From Rhizobium sp. BT03 (lineage in GTDB: Bacteria > Pseudomonadota > Alphaproteobacteria > Rhizobiales > Rhizobiaceae): a DNA stretch of 64,000 nucleotides. How positions within the stretch are numbered: the first letter of the stretch is position 1; every line of letters starts with the position of its first letter. Below are positions 37,933-47,161 of this stretch, piece by piece. Position numbers and translations under genes: made by a program. The DNA is taken from the NCBI RefSeq assembly GCF_030053155.1, contig NZ_CP125640.1, forward strand, positions 2,480,001-2,544,000, in the 5' to 3' direction. Below the pieces are notes generated by a model, which ran no database searches, was not told the DNA's origin, and saw nothing but the letters and a program-made list of their open reading frames with translations.

Positions 37933-38721
37933 TCAGCCCGGATAGAGCTCCGACGTCCGGCCGGCGAGATAATAGCCGACCAGGCCATACCATTCGCGGA
38001 TCGCCGTCGCCATGTTCTGCGCATTGAGGTTCGGCTGGGTGAAATCCAGCCCCGGCCTGACCTGCCCATCGGTGCGATAATCGGTCGGCCAGGGCACGAC
38101 CTCGATACCGAGCTTGCGGAAGATGCCGACGGAGCGCGGCATATGGAAACCCGAGGTGATCAGCAGGCAATGGGAAAGCCCCTGGCTTGCCAGAAATTCC
38201 TTGGTGTTGACGGCATTTTCGAATGTGGTGCGCGACTGCGTCTCCTCGATCAGGCGATCCCTGCCGACGCCGAAGAGCGGGAAGAAGCGCTCGGATGCCG
38301 CCGCATCGCCTTCATAGATGCCCGAAAGCGAGCCGTCACCGCCCGACACCAGAATGCGCGACTGCGGAAATTTCTGCGCAAGCCGCAGGGCTTCGACGAA
38401 GCGGTCGGCCGCGGCGTTGAATTCGATGCCGTGGCGCGCCGTGTTCACCTCGTTTTCGAAGGCGCCGCCGAGCACGATCATGCATTGCAGGTTCTCCGGA
38501 TCGGCGGCAGGCTTGGCGAAGCGCTGCTCGAGCCCCTGCATCATGAGGTTGCCGGCCGTGGTGTAGAGCGTGACGAAGAGGATCGAGGCCGAACCGGCCG
38601 CGCCGAGGATACTCAAGGTGCGCCAGCGCAGCAGGCCGGCAATGAGGGCAAGGAAGACCAGGAAGAATGCCAGCGACAGCGGCTGCGCGAAAATCCAGAC
38701 AAGCTTCGAAATCAGGAACAA
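37933..38721 (-). CDS. YdcF/ElyC-type membrane protein (DUF218)
   Basis: 262 residues. Two N-terminal helices (about 8-30 and 38-60) anchor a periplasmic or cytosolic DUF218 domain. Its marks are CMIVLGGAFENE, RILVSGGDGSLSG, EETQSRTTFENAV and LLITSGFHMPRSVGIFRK. ElyC-like members affect cell-wall precursor flux. Convergent, with two bases between stops. Confidence 0.88.
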   Translation of the reverse strand: MFLISKLVWIFAQPLSLAFFLVFLALIAGLLRWRTLSILGAAGSASILFVTLYTTAGNLMMQGLEQRFAKPAADPENLQCMIVLGGAFENEVNTARHGIEFNAAADRFVEALRLAQKFPQSRILVSGGDGSLSGIYEGDAAASERFFPLFGVGRDRLIEETQSRTTFENAVNTKEFLASQGLSHCLLITSGFHMPRSVGIFRKLGIEVVPWPTDYRTDGQVRPGLDFTQPNLNAQNMATAIREWYGLVGYYLAGRTSELYPG

Positions 38722-38790
38722 GACGCTACTCCTTGAGGACGGACGGCGATCCTTCCTATCCGATTCGGGGGTAACAGGAATGCGATGGTT

Positions 38791-39513
38791 CTATTTGCGG
38801 GACGCAACGGCCGAGTGATGCGGCGCAAGCTTCTGGTTGAAGCGCCGCTGAAGCGGCCGGGGAATGAACATGGCGGCAAGCGCCAGCGCCATGGCGAAGA
38901 TGGCGACCAGCCACAAGGCATGGGCCCCGGTCAGCCGCGTCAGAATGGCGCCGGCGATCGCGCCGAGCACCATGCCGCCCCAGGGCACGATCTGGATCGT
39001 CCATTCGATCCGACGGTCGCCGATGATCCAGCGGCCGATGCCGCGGCCGAAGCGCGACAAGGCGCCGGTCACATAAGTCAGCCCGATCGGCAGGCCTTCG
39101 ATGTGTTCGACGGCGGCATTCACCATGCCCATGGAAAAAACGATCATGTAAAAGCGCGCGAGCAGCAGCCCCGGTACCGTCGTCGCCGAGGCGAGCGCCA
39201 GGACGAGACCGACGCAGCCAAGCACCACGAAAATCCGACGCTCGGAGATATGGGCGATGACGATCCCTGCCGCATTGCCGAGCACGAAAACGAGAATGGC
39301 GGAGATCAGCACCGCCGCGTGGTAGAGATTGCCCTCGCTCAGGGCGAGGGCTGCCCGCGTCGTATTGCCGGTCATGAAGGAAACGAAATCGCCGGTCAGC
39401 AGCAGGCCGGTCGCATCGGTCAGGCCGGCCAGAAACGAGATCGCGCCGACAAGGGCAACCCCCGTCAGGGTGCGTCGGGTACGGATAAGACGGCGGCGTC
39501 TTGCTCTGGTCAT
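38791..39513 (-). CDS. YoaK-family membrane protein (DUF1275)
   Basis: 240 residues from ATG 39513, starting with a basic stretch (TRARRRRLIRTRRTL). Six hydrophobic helices. FLAGLTDATGLLLTGDFVSFMTGNTTR is the family signature region, and TYVTGALSRFGRGIGRW follows. Function unknown. The frame opens further upstream, but that part is antisense-like. Confidence 0.88.
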   Translation of the reverse strand: MTRARRRRLIRTRRTLTGVALVGAISFLAGLTDATGLLLTGDFVSFMTGNTTRAALALSEGNLYHAAVLISAILVFVLGNAAGIVIAHISERRIFVVLGCVGLVLALASATTVPGLLLARFYMIVFSMGMVNAAVEHIEGLPIGLTYVTGALSRFGRGIGRWIIGDRRIEWTIQIVPWGGMVLGAIAGAILTRLTGAHALWLVAIFAMALALAAMFIPRPLQRRFNQKLAPHHSAVASRK

Positions 39514-39767
39514 GGCGTGTCCTGAAGCCGAATCGCTGAGATTGCCACAGCAAAGATACATCCTCTTCATTGAGGAATTGGCAAAGAGGAGCGGAAGGGA
39601 TTTCACCGAGGCCGGAGCGGCTCGCTCGGGCGGGATCGGACCTCGATGACCGACCATCCCGATCGCTTGAAGCCACAGATATTACGTGATGCTACAGGCG
39701 CCGCTATAGCCCGGCTGCTAGTATCCAGCCTCGGAAAGCTCCTCCTGAGCGATTGCTGGATGCGTGC

Positions 39768-40979
39768 ATGGCAAGACGTAGCGTGGCTCTTTTTCTTCTT
39801 CTGGCAAGTTGCGGGCATCCGGGCGGGGTAATGACGCCGGTTTCGACTTCAGCGCCGATACCGCCGACCTCAAGGATCGACATGCTGGTTGCGACCACGC
39901 GCGCGCCTTCCGGGAGCCCGGCGACGCTCTTCAACGGCGAGCGCAGCTCCAAGCCGCATCTGACGCAGATCTCGATTTCGATTCCGGCAAAGCGCGAAGC
40001 CGGCACCGTGCAGTGGCCGAAGCGCCTTCCGCCCGATCCGGCCACCGACTTTGCCGTGACCCATGTCCAGCAGATCGACACGGTGGCAGAGGGCCGCGTC
40101 TGGTTCCGGCAGCATGTGCACGGCGGGCATGCGCTCGTCTTCATTCACGGCTTCAACAACACCTATGAGGATTCCGTCTTCCGGCTGGCGCAGATCGTGC
40201 ACGACAGCAAGATGCAGGCGACGCCGGTCCTGTTCACCTGGCCGTCGCGAGCGGAGATCACCGCCTATCAATACGACAAGGAAAGCACGAACTATTCGCG
40301 CACGGCGCTGGAGCAGGCGCTGCGCACGCTGGCAGCTGACCCTAACGTCAAGGACATCACCATCATGGCCCACTCGATGGGAACCTGGCTTGCCATGGAA
40401 TCGCTGCGGCAAATGGGGATACGCGACGGCCACGTCAATTCGAAGATCCACAATGTCATCCTGGCCTCGCCCGACATCGATATCCAGGTCTTCGCCAAAC
40501 AATATGTGGAGATGGGCGAGCCGCATCCGAAATTCACGATTTTCGTCTCCCAGGACGACAAGGCTCTTGCGGTCTCCAGTTTCATCACCGGGCGCGTCTC
40601 CCGTCTCGGCGCGATCAATCCGGCCGAAGAGCCTTATCGTTCGAAACTGGAAAAAGCCGGCATCACCGCCATCGACCTGACGAAGGTGAAGACCAATGAC
40701 AGGCTCAACCATGGCAAATTCGCCGAAAGCCCGGAGATCGTCCAACTCATCGGCCAGCGCCTGATGACCGGCCAGACGCTCACCGATTCCAAGGTCACGC
40801 TGGGCCAGGGCATTACCGCCGTCGTCGGCGGAACGGTGACGAATATCGGCACCGTTGCAGCTACCGCCGTGGCGGCACCGGTTGCGATCATCGAGCAGCC
40901 CGTCACCCGCACGAGGCCGCCACGACCCGCCGAGGCGACGCTCGAGGGCGACCTGAAGAAACAGACGCTGACGCAGTGA
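39768..40979 (+). CDS. Lipoprotein alpha/beta hydrolase (DUF900)
   Basis: 403 residues from ATG 39768. A lipobox in RSVALFLLLASCGHPGG (Cys near 20) predicts outer-membrane or periplasmic lipoprotein. The DUF900 core has ALVFIHGFNNTYEDSVFRLAQ and PVLFTWPSRA. The nucleophile is in TIMAHSMGTWLAME. The C-terminus is low-complexity. The stop overlaps or abuts the mscS-type gene, so the two are likely co-transcribed. Confidence 0.88.
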   Translation: MARRSVALFLLLASCGHPGGVMTPVSTSAPIPPTSRIDMLVATTRAPSGSPATLFNGERSSKPHLTQISISIPAKREAGTVQWPKRLPPDPATDFAVTHVQQIDTVAEGRVWFRQHVHGGHALVFIHGFNNTYEDSVFRLAQIVHDSKMQATPVLFTWPSRAEITAYQYDKESTNYSRTALEQALRTLAADPNVKDITIMAHSMGTWLAMESLRQMGIRDGHVNSKIHNVILASPDIDIQVFAKQYVEMGEPHPKFTIFVSQDDKALAVSSFITGRVSRLGAINPAEEPYRSKLEKAGITAIDLTKVKTNDRLNHGKFAESPEIVQLIGQRLMTGQTLTDSKVTLGQGITAVVGGTVTNIGTVAATAVAAPVAIIEQPVTRTRPPRPAEATLEGDLKKQTLTQ

Positions 40980-40990
40980 GGAGTTCCAGT

Positions 40991-42925
40991 TTGAAATGGC
41001 TTCTTTCCTTCACCGCCGTTTTTTTCTTCGCGTTGAGCGCTTCGGCGCAAACCCCGCCGGCCGCCCCGCAGCAGAAGATCGACGAACTCGTGCGCCTGCT
41101 GCAGGATCCAGAGGTGAAGGCCTGGCTCGATAGCCGCAAGCAGGAGAGCGGGGCCGCGACGCCCGCCTCGCCGGCGGGCAATTCGACCTTAGCCAACTGG
41201 GAGACGGGCGCACGGGCGCGCGTGCACGCAATTCTGGCGGCGATCCCGGCAATTCCGACTGAGGTGACGGCAGCGGCGACAAGAGCCAGGCGTGAAGCCG
41301 CCAGCAGAGGTTATGCGCCTGTTTTCCTGATATTCGGCGGCCTCGTCGCTTTCGGTCTCGCCGCCGAGGCGGTGTATCGCCGGTTTGCCGCGCGCCGCGA
41401 GTCGTTGCTCGGCCGGCTTATCCCGGTCGGCATTTTCGCAGGTGCAATGGGCATCGTCTTTTTCGCTGTGGAATGGCCGCCGCTCGCGCGCGTGACGCTG
41501 CTTGCCTATCTCTCGGCATTCATCTTGTTTCGATTGGCGGCAGGATTCCTGTCCGCGGCGGCGATGGGGTCATCCCTGCGGCGGAGGCTATTGATCCTGT
41601 TCGGCGTCGTTTGTTTTGCCGTCGCCACCGCGGCCCTGGGCGAGCCGCTTGGCGTTTCCCCCGAGGTCCGCAAGGCCATCAGCTACTGCTTCTCCATGGC
41701 CGGGCTGCTGCTTGCCATCGAGGCGGTGTGGTCGGTCTGGGAGGGAAGCCGCGCCAGGAAAGCGGCGGTCACGGCCTTCCTCGTCGCCCTGTGGTTCGTC
41801 TGGTGCCTCAATATGCGGGGCTTGTTCTGGATCGGCATCTATGCGCTGGTGCTGCCTGGGATCCTGAATGCCGTCGGCCGGATGGCGCTGTCCCTCACCA
41901 GCGATCCCGGCAGCCTGCGCGGTATCCTCATCGCCCGAGGCGCACGCGCCGCGGTTATCGCGCTTGCTGTGGGATGGCTGGCGCTCGTCTGGCGCCTCAA
42001 TCCCGATACGCTCGGTCAGCGCGACCCGATGATCGCTGCCTTGTTCTATGGCGGCCTGAAGAGCGTCCTGATCCTCGTGGTTGCCGACCTTCTCTGGCAG
42101 GTGGCGCGCGGCTGGATCGACCGAACCTTGCGCATATCGACCAGCACGACATCGCTTGTGCCGGCCGACGCCGCCCGCCGCGCCCGGTTCCGCACGCTTC
42201 TGCCGATCTTTCGCAATGCGCTCGCCGTCGTTGTCGCCGTGATGGCAGGGCTGATCGTGCTGGCGCAGCTCGGCGTGCAGATCGGCCCGCTGATCGCGGG
42301 AGCCGGCATTTTCGGCGTGGCGATCGGTTTCGGCTCGCAGACCCTGGTCAAGGACGTCATCAACGGGGTGTTCTACATGCTCGACGATGCCTTCCGCGTC
42401 GGCGAATACATCCAGGCCAAGGACTACAAGGGAACGGTGGAGAGCTTCAGCCTGCGCTCGGTGCGCCTGCGCCATCATCGCGGCCCGGTGTTCACGGTGC
42501 CGTTCAGCGAGCTTGGCGCCGTCGAGAACATGAGCCGGGACTGGGTAATCGACAAATTCAGGATCACCGTCGGCTTCGATACCGACATCGACAAGGCGCG
42601 CAAGCTGACCAAGAAGATCGGGGCCGAGCTGATGGAGGATCCCGAACTCGGCCAGCACTTCCTCGAACCGCTGAAAATGAAGGGGGTGGAGCAGTTCGGC
42701 GACTACGGCATCGTGCTCAGCTTCGCCATGACCACGGTTCCGGGCATGCAGACCTACATCCGCCGCAAGGCCTATGCCAGGATTCGCGAGGTGTTCCTGG
42801 CCAACGGCATCGCATTCGCGCAGCCAACGGTGCAGGTCGGAGGCGACGACAAGAGCGGCGGCGCGGCGGCGGCCGCTCAGGCGATCCGCGCGCAACAGGC
42901 AAATGCGGCAACGCCGGCAAAGTGA
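40991..42925 (+). CDS. MscS-family mechanosensitive channel with periplasmic N-terminus
   Basis: About 644 residues. TTG 40991 has AGGAG six bases upstream and begins a signal peptide (KWLLSFTAVFFFALSASAQ); GTG 40976 overlaps the previous stop but has no ribosome site. A periplasmic helical segment leads into about ten hydrophobic helices. The MscS pore region is GPLIAGAGIFGVAIGFGSQ, LVKDVINGVFYMLDDAFRVG, followed by the beta domain. This is one of the large MscS homologues (YbdG/YnaI/MscM class). Confidence 0.9.
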   Translation: MKWLLSFTAVFFFALSASAQTPPAAPQQKIDELVRLLQDPEVKAWLDSRKQESGAATPASPAGNSTLANWETGARARVHAILAAIPAIPTEVTAAATRARREAASRGYAPVFLIFGGLVAFGLAAEAVYRRFAARRESLLGRLIPVGIFAGAMGIVFFAVEWPPLARVTLLAYLSAFILFRLAAGFLSAAAMGSSLRRRLLILFGVVCFAVATAALGEPLGVSPEVRKAISYCFSMAGLLLAIEAVWSVWEGSRARKAAVTAFLVALWFVWCLNMRGLFWIGIYALVLPGILNAVGRMALSLTSDPGSLRGILIARGARAAVIALAVGWLALVWRLNPDTLGQRDPMIAALFYGGLKSVLILVVADLLWQVARGWIDRTLRISTSTTSLVPADAARRARFRTLLPIFRNALAVVVAVMAGLIVLAQLGVQIGPLIAGAGIFGVAIGFGSQTLVKDVINGVFYMLDDAFRVGEYIQAKDYKGTVESFSLRSVRLRHHRGPVFTVPFSELGAVENMSRDWVIDKFRITVGFDTDIDKARKLTKKIGAELMEDPELGQHFLEPLKMKGVEQFGDYGIVLSFAMTTVPGMQTYIRRKAYARIREVFLANGIAFAQPTVQVGGDDKSGGAAAAAQAIRAQQANAATPAK

Positions 42926-42953
42926 CCTTACCGGCAAAGACAGATCAAGGGCG

Positions 42954-43313
42954 TTACGGTTTCAAATCATAAGCCTGCTGCGATGCGCGAAGCTCCACCA
43001 GAGTCTTGCCGACACAGCTGCCGCCGCCTGCACCGCCGATCGCCTTTGCCTGTCCATCGAGCGTGATCGTGCCGGCGATCCGATCGGATGCCACATAGGT
43101 CGCGACACCGTCCTGCGAGACACGCGATATGTAAAAGGCATGATAGGTTTCGTTGTACTTGCAATGGATGACCAACGGAAACTGGGAGAAGGGATCGTCC
43201 TGCGCATCGGCGGCGGCGAGTGGAAAAACTGCCAGCAGAGCCTGAGCGCCGACCAGGCCGGCAAAAACTCTTTTGGTCAATCCGATCGATCTTCGGCGGG
43301 ACACATGGGCCAT
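42954..43313 (-). CDS. Exported hypothetical protein
   Basis: 119 residues. Signal peptide with a basic start (MAHVSRRRSIGLTKRVF) and cleavage near ADAQDD. The mature part has two cysteines (VIHCKYN, GSCVGK) and mixed beta-like pattern. No domain recognised. Convergent with the MscS gene. Confidence 0.65.
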   Translation of the reverse strand: MAHVSRRRSIGLTKRVFAGLVGAQALLAVFPLAAADAQDDPFSQFPLVIHCKYNETYHAFYISRVSQDGVATYVASDRIAGTITLDGQAKAIGGAGGGSCVGKTLVELRASQQAYDLKP

Positions 43314-43328
43314 GATTCAATCCCTCTA

Positions 43329-43437
43329 ATGACAAAAGCGTGTCGCGATCTTTCAGATTCGCTTGTCATGCTTTAAGCCTTTGTTTGTGCATGTCTTTAT
43401 CATAAAACCGCTACACACTTTTGCGAGACATGCTCTA
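43329..43437. repeat. Composite palindromic repeat at the end of the FixK-like gene
   Basis: The first dyad is ATGACAA (43329-43335) / TTGTCAT (43373-43379); the second is GCATGTCT (43389-43396) / AGACATGC (43426-43433), with ATAAAACCGCTACACACTTT inside. The second half matches the copies at 31582 and 37373. The right edge includes the stop codon of the FixK-like gene. Confidence 0.75.
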
Positions 43438-44094
43438 AACCGTCAGGGCGACGAGCGCGTCGCGATCGAGAAGCCGGACAATTCGCTGCGATTTTCCGGC
43501 AAGACGAAGGATGCGTTTTTCCCGGAGCTTCGTGAAAGAGCGGGCAACCGTTTCGACCGTCAGCCCAAGATAATCGGCGATATCGCTGCGAGACATCACC
43601 ATATCGAATTCCGGATCCTCGGGATGGCGGTCGGCCATCTCCTGAACGAAGGCCGCAAGACGCTTCAAGGCGCTCTGCTCGCTGATGATGAGTTGTTTGC
43701 ATTGCGCCTTTGCCAGGTTCGTCAGGGCAATGTGCAAAAGATCGATCGAAATGACGGCGTCCTGATTGGCGCGAACCGGCCTTACGCGGGTCTCGCAGAT
43801 GGCTTCCGCAAAATCGGTCCGCACATCGCCGTTTTCGAGCCCGAACCACTCGCCCTTGCCGCAGAAGGACAAGATGTGCCGCTGGCCGTTCGATGTCAGG
43901 CGGTAGATCCGCACGGCGCCATCTTCGACCTGATAGATCGCAAAAGCGTGTTCACCTTCGCTATAGATCGTTTCGTCGGCGCTGAGTTTGATCGATTGAT
44001 CCCTTGATGTCGCCGAAGCCGTTCCATGGTGGCGGCCGGGAACCGTGGCGTATTTTCCGATCGCTTGATCCTGAAACATGTGCGTCGCCCCCAT
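43435..44094 (-). CDS. Crp/Fnr-family regulator, FixK-like
   Basis: 219 residues from ATG 44094; ATG 44079 is an alternative. The N-terminal cyclic-nucleotide-type beta roll (IKLSADETIYSEGEHAFAIY, LSFCGKGEWFGLEN) lacks the N-terminal cysteine cluster needed for an iron-sulfur centre, so it is FixK-like rather than Fnr-like. The HTH is MSRSDIADYLGLTVETVARS. The recognition segment E-T-V-A-R keeps the Glu and Arg of the FNR E-x-x-S-R motif but has Ala for Ser. Candidate regulator of the FNR boxes found at 49.2-56.3 kb. Confidence 0.9.
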   Translation of the reverse strand: MGATHMFQDQAIGKYATVPGRHHGTASATSRDQSIKLSADETIYSEGEHAFAIYQVEDGAVRIYRLTSNGQRHILSFCGKGEWFGLENGDVRTDFAEAICETRVRPVRANQDAVISIDLLHIALTNLAKAQCKQLIISEQSALKRLAAFVQEMADRHPEDPEFDMVMSRSDIADYLGLTVETVARSFTKLREKRILRLAGKSQRIVRLLDRDALVALTV

Positions 44095-44144
44095 CCACCT
44101 CCAGCATAAGCAATCGTCGCACGGCTCGGTATTCGAAAAACCCC

Positions 44145-44160
44145 TTACGTATTGCTACGG
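44145..44160. promoter_or_regulatory. CGTA direct-repeat element upstream of the FixK-like gene
   Basis: On the - strand: CGTA, GCAATA, CGTA, AGGGG. Related arrangements occur at 47075-47095 and 49126-49143. Tentative site for the nearby FixJ-like regulator. Confidence 0.3.
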
Positions 44161-44211
44161 AAGCACGCGATTACCGGCAGGTGTATAAAGCTACCACCCC
44201 TTGAGGGCGAT

Positions 44212-45237
44212 ATGGCGGTATCGCGGGAGGTCGAGATGGTACCGGAAGAGGGAGGGATCAACCCGCCACGTCAAGAACCCGAAAACGTGCGGGCGCAGCT
44301 TGATCGTATCCTCGCAAGCCCGGAATTTCTTGCTCCTGAACGCGGGCGCCGCTTTCTGCAATATATCGTCGAAGAGGCGCTTGAGGGCCATGGCGACCAA
44401 CTCAAGGCCTTTACGATTGCACAAGCGGTCTTCGGACGCGATGCCTCCTTCGATGCACAGAACGATCCGGTTGTCCGTATCGAAGCGGGGCGTATCCGCC
44501 GTGCCCTCGAACGATATTATCTCGTATGCGGAAGCAGCGATCCGATAGAGATAACCATTCCCAAAGGGGGCTATGCGCCGCATTTTTCGAGCGGTGAAGG
44601 CGGCTCGAACGCCGGGGCCGCTGCTGCGCCAAATCGCCAGGCCAAGCCGGGCCAGCCGGGGCATGAGCTGCGTCGGCCCGGGCATGAGCGTCAGCCCGGG
44701 CATGAGCGGCCGATGCGCTATCGCGATCTCCTGCTGCCGATCGGCATTCCCGCCCTGTTCGGCACAATGGCGGTGCTCGCCCTCATCCGTCCGCTCGAAT
44801 CCTACCTCTCGCCATCGAAACCGCCGCCGGCTCCTGCCGCCTCGACATCGAAGAGCACGACCAGGATCGTCGTCGAACCCTTCGCTGCCCTCGGCGGCAC
44901 CGCGCGAGGCTCGGATTTTGCCAAGGGACTGGCCGATCAGCTGATCGCCAAACTGATGAAAGTGGACAGCATCGTCGTGCTTGCGCCCGGCCGTTTCGAC
45001 ATGAAGACGATCGGCTCGCTGCTCACCCTACAGGGAAGCACCCTTGTCGAGGGCACGGTCCTGCACCTGCAGGTCCGCCTGATCAACAGCGCCGACGGCG
45101 CGGTCGTCTGGGCAAATCAATATGATCGCGATCTCAGCGATCAAACCATCCTCGACGTCGAGGACGAAATCGCCGCCAAGATCACCATGGAAATTTCAAA
45201 CAGCCGCAAACTGAGCGGCGCAGGCCCAGCTCCATAG
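44212..45237 (+). CDS. Membrane-integrated putative regulator, CadC-like topology (paralogue 1)
   Basis: 341 residues from ATG 44212 with GAGGG upstream. A cytoplasmic N-domain (about 25-125: LDRILASPEFLAPERGRRFL, DPVVRIEAGRIRRALERYY, IPKGGYAPHF) ends like a winged-helix wing. A Gly/Pro/His-rich repeat linker (QPGHELRRPGHERQPGHERP) follows, then one membrane helix near 175-195. The C-terminal periplasmic domain resembles the TolB/FlgO-like domain of adenylate-cyclase-type TPR proteins (EPFAALGG, LADQLIAKLM, VWANQYDRDL). DNA binding is inferred from layout, not shown. It lacks the TPR tail of its neighbour. Confidence 0.7.
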   Translation: MAVSREVEMVPEEGGINPPRQEPENVRAQLDRILASPEFLAPERGRRFLQYIVEEALEGHGDQLKAFTIAQAVFGRDASFDAQNDPVVRIEAGRIRRALERYYLVCGSSDPIEITIPKGGYAPHFSSGEGGSNAGAAAAPNRQAKPGQPGHELRRPGHERQPGHERPMRYRDLLLPIGIPALFGTMAVLALIRPLESYLSPSKPPPAPAASTSKSTTRIVVEPFAALGGTARGSDFAKGLADQLIAKLMKVDSIVVLAPGRFDMKTIGSLLTLQGSTLVEGTVLHLQVRLINSADGAVVWANQYDRDLSDQTILDVEDEIAAKITMEISNSRKLSGAGPAP

Positions 45238-45293
45238 CCGCACGACCAGTGGCCGCGCTTCCGATCGCCCGCCCATCCGGCTCGTTCGTTCCA

Positions 45294-47069
45294 TCATCCC
45301 CCCGGGGGCAGCTCAACGGCAACACCTGCGGCGCGCAGGCCGTCGAAGAATTTTTCCTGATCCTCCTGGCGCTGCAGGCGCAGGGAAATCTCCTGGCGGA
45401 TGTTCGTCATCAATGCCGGGGCGTGGGTATGGAGCCAATCCCGCTCCAGCTTGGCCTCGTCCATCTTGCCGGCGGCTCCGAGAATCGACAGCAAGGCAAG
45501 ATGGCGCATAGGGTTACCGTCGAGATCGGATATTCGCGACCATTGTTCCGCCGCTTCGGTATCGCCCCTCATCAATGCGCACATCGCCATGCCGCCCTCG
45601 TAATAGCCTGTGGGACCGGCATTTTTGTCAAGCGCGATCGATATCAGCTCGCAACCCGATTGCCATTTTCCAGACATCGCCAATCGCAGGCCATATTCGC
45701 CCGCAACTTCCACATCGCCGGGATTTGCGGCATAGGCTGCCGTCCCGGCCGCAAGTGCCTTGTCGATATCTCCCTGGAAGAAACTCACCAGCATAACGGC
45801 GCGAAGCACGCGGGGATTGTCCGGCGCCAGCGATGCGGCCCGCTGCGCCGAAGCGGCGGCCAATGAAAGCGCCTCGGTTGAAGACGGCGTGCCGAGCCTG
45901 TAGCGAAATCTCACTTCGTCAAGATAGACCAGAGACAAGAGCGCCCAGGACGTCGCGTTGTCGGGGATATGCCGGGTTGCCTGTTGCAGGCACTCGCGCA
46001 CTGCGCTGTGGCTTTGCGCGGTCATCGTCTGGAGATAGCCGTAATAGGCAAGGGTACAAGCCTGGATATCCTGGCCCGGGTTCTGCGCCGGCTGCGCAAT
46101 CACAGCCGTTTCTGTTTGAAAGATGGCGCCATGGGGTTGCGCGATCGCGCCGGCGATTTGCCGGGCCACGCCCGTTTGAATCTCGAGCTTGTTCTGAGCG
46201 CGAAGGTCGGCGTCGAAACTATTGGCCCAGATCACGGCGCCGTCGGTCTGGCGCACCAGCATGGCAACGGAGCGCCACCTGTTTCCGTCCGTCTGGATAT
46301 TGCCCTGAAGCGCATAGTCGGCAGCAGCGCCATTATCACGTGTCGATGGATCGGCGACCACGACGATGTCATCGAACTGGGCAAGCTGACCGATAACGTC
46401 GTCCCTCAGGCCGCGGGCGATATCCGCGCTGGAATCGACGGAGCTGCTCTGTGCAAACAGCTCAACCGCGACCGTGGGCGCGGAGACTGCTGACGGCGGC
46501 GGCGGGCTCGGGACACCTCGCGCAACAAAAATTGCCGAGACAAGGGCGACGAGAGGAAGAATGAGGACGGCCAGCAGGCCGGCTGCACGGCCGCGAGCGG
46601 TCGGCAGCGCCGGGCGGTGTGTTTCCCGAGGCGAATGGCTTTGATGCGCAAGTTCCGGGATTTCAGCGTTTTCGGGGTCGGATTGAGGCGGCGGCGCCTC
46701 GCAGAGATATTCGAAATGCGGTACGTATCCGCCTTTCGGCACCGTAATAACGACCTCGTCCGCCTGGCCTGCGACGAGATAATAACGTTCCAGCGCCTTT
46801 CGTATACGGCCGGCCTCGATCCGGACGACCGGATCATTCTGCGGATCGAATGACGCTTCCCGACCAAAAACCACGTTTGCGATGGTAAAGGCCTTCAGGA
46901 AACCTGATCGACCGGCGAGCGTCTCGTTGACGACAAATTCCAAAAAATTTCGGCCGCGCTGCGGCGCGTGAAATTCTTCGCTTGCGAGAATCCGCTCGAC
47001 TTGCTGGCAGATTTCCTCAGCCGTCGGTCCAAGACTGCTGAATAGATTGACCTGTGTTGCGTTTCTCAT
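45294..47069 (-). CDS. Membrane-integrated putative regulator with TPR domain (paralogue 2)
   Basis: 591 residues from ATG 47069; ATG 47096 is in frame upstream. The N-domain aligns with paralogue 1 over about 100 residues (VERILASEEFHAPQRGRNFL, VFGREASFDPQNDPVVRIEA, GRIRKALERYYLVAG, ITVPKGGYVPHF). A single membrane helix (LLAVLILPLVALVSAIFVA) and the FlgO-like periplasmic domain (ARGLRDDVIGQLAQFDDIVV, GAVIWANSFDADLR) follow. About 300 residues of TPR-like helices end the protein (ALLSLVYLDEVRFR, YEGGMAMCALMRGDTEAAEQW). Convergent with paralogue 1. In rhizobia such proteins are often labelled adenylate cyclase, yet no cyclase domain is present. Confidence 0.75.
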   Translation of the reverse strand: MRNATQVNLFSSLGPTAEEICQQVERILASEEFHAPQRGRNFLEFVVNETLAGRSGFLKAFTIANVVFGREASFDPQNDPVVRIEAGRIRKALERYYLVAGQADEVVITVPKGGYVPHFEYLCEAPPPQSDPENAEIPELAHQSHSPRETHRPALPTARGRAAGLLAVLILPLVALVSAIFVARGVPSPPPPSAVSAPTVAVELFAQSSSVDSSADIARGLRDDVIGQLAQFDDIVVVADPSTRDNGAAADYALQGNIQTDGNRWRSVAMLVRQTDGAVIWANSFDADLRAQNKLEIQTGVARQIAGAIAQPHGAIFQTETAVIAQPAQNPGQDIQACTLAYYGYLQTMTAQSHSAVRECLQQATRHIPDNATSWALLSLVYLDEVRFRYRLGTPSSTEALSLAAASAQRAASLAPDNPRVLRAVMLVSFFQGDIDKALAAGTAAYAANPGDVEVAGEYGLRLAMSGKWQSGCELISIALDKNAGPTGYYEGGMAMCALMRGDTEAAEQWSRISDLDGNPMRHLALLSILGAAGKMDEAKLERDWLHTHAPALMTNIRQEISLRLQRQEDQEKFFDGLRAAGVAVELPPGG

Positions 47070-47074
47070 GATCG

Positions 47075-47095
47075 CCCCTACGACTAGATTACGCA
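47075..47095. promoter_or_regulatory. CGTA direct-repeat element before paralogue 2
   Basis: On the - strand: CGTA, seven bases, CGTA, GGGG, just upstream of the start of the TPR paralogue. Compare 44145-44160. Confidence 0.25.
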
Positions 47096-47161
47096 ATTAT
47101 GTAAGCATATTCTAAATTATCATATCGCACGAGCCTGAAGTTGCAAGCATCCCTCTTCGAA

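Noticed and set aside
44212..47069. Adenylate cyclase annotation for the paralogous pair
   Set aside because: No nucleotide-cyclase catalytic domain is visible; only the FlgO/TPR-like parts resemble proteins so labelled.
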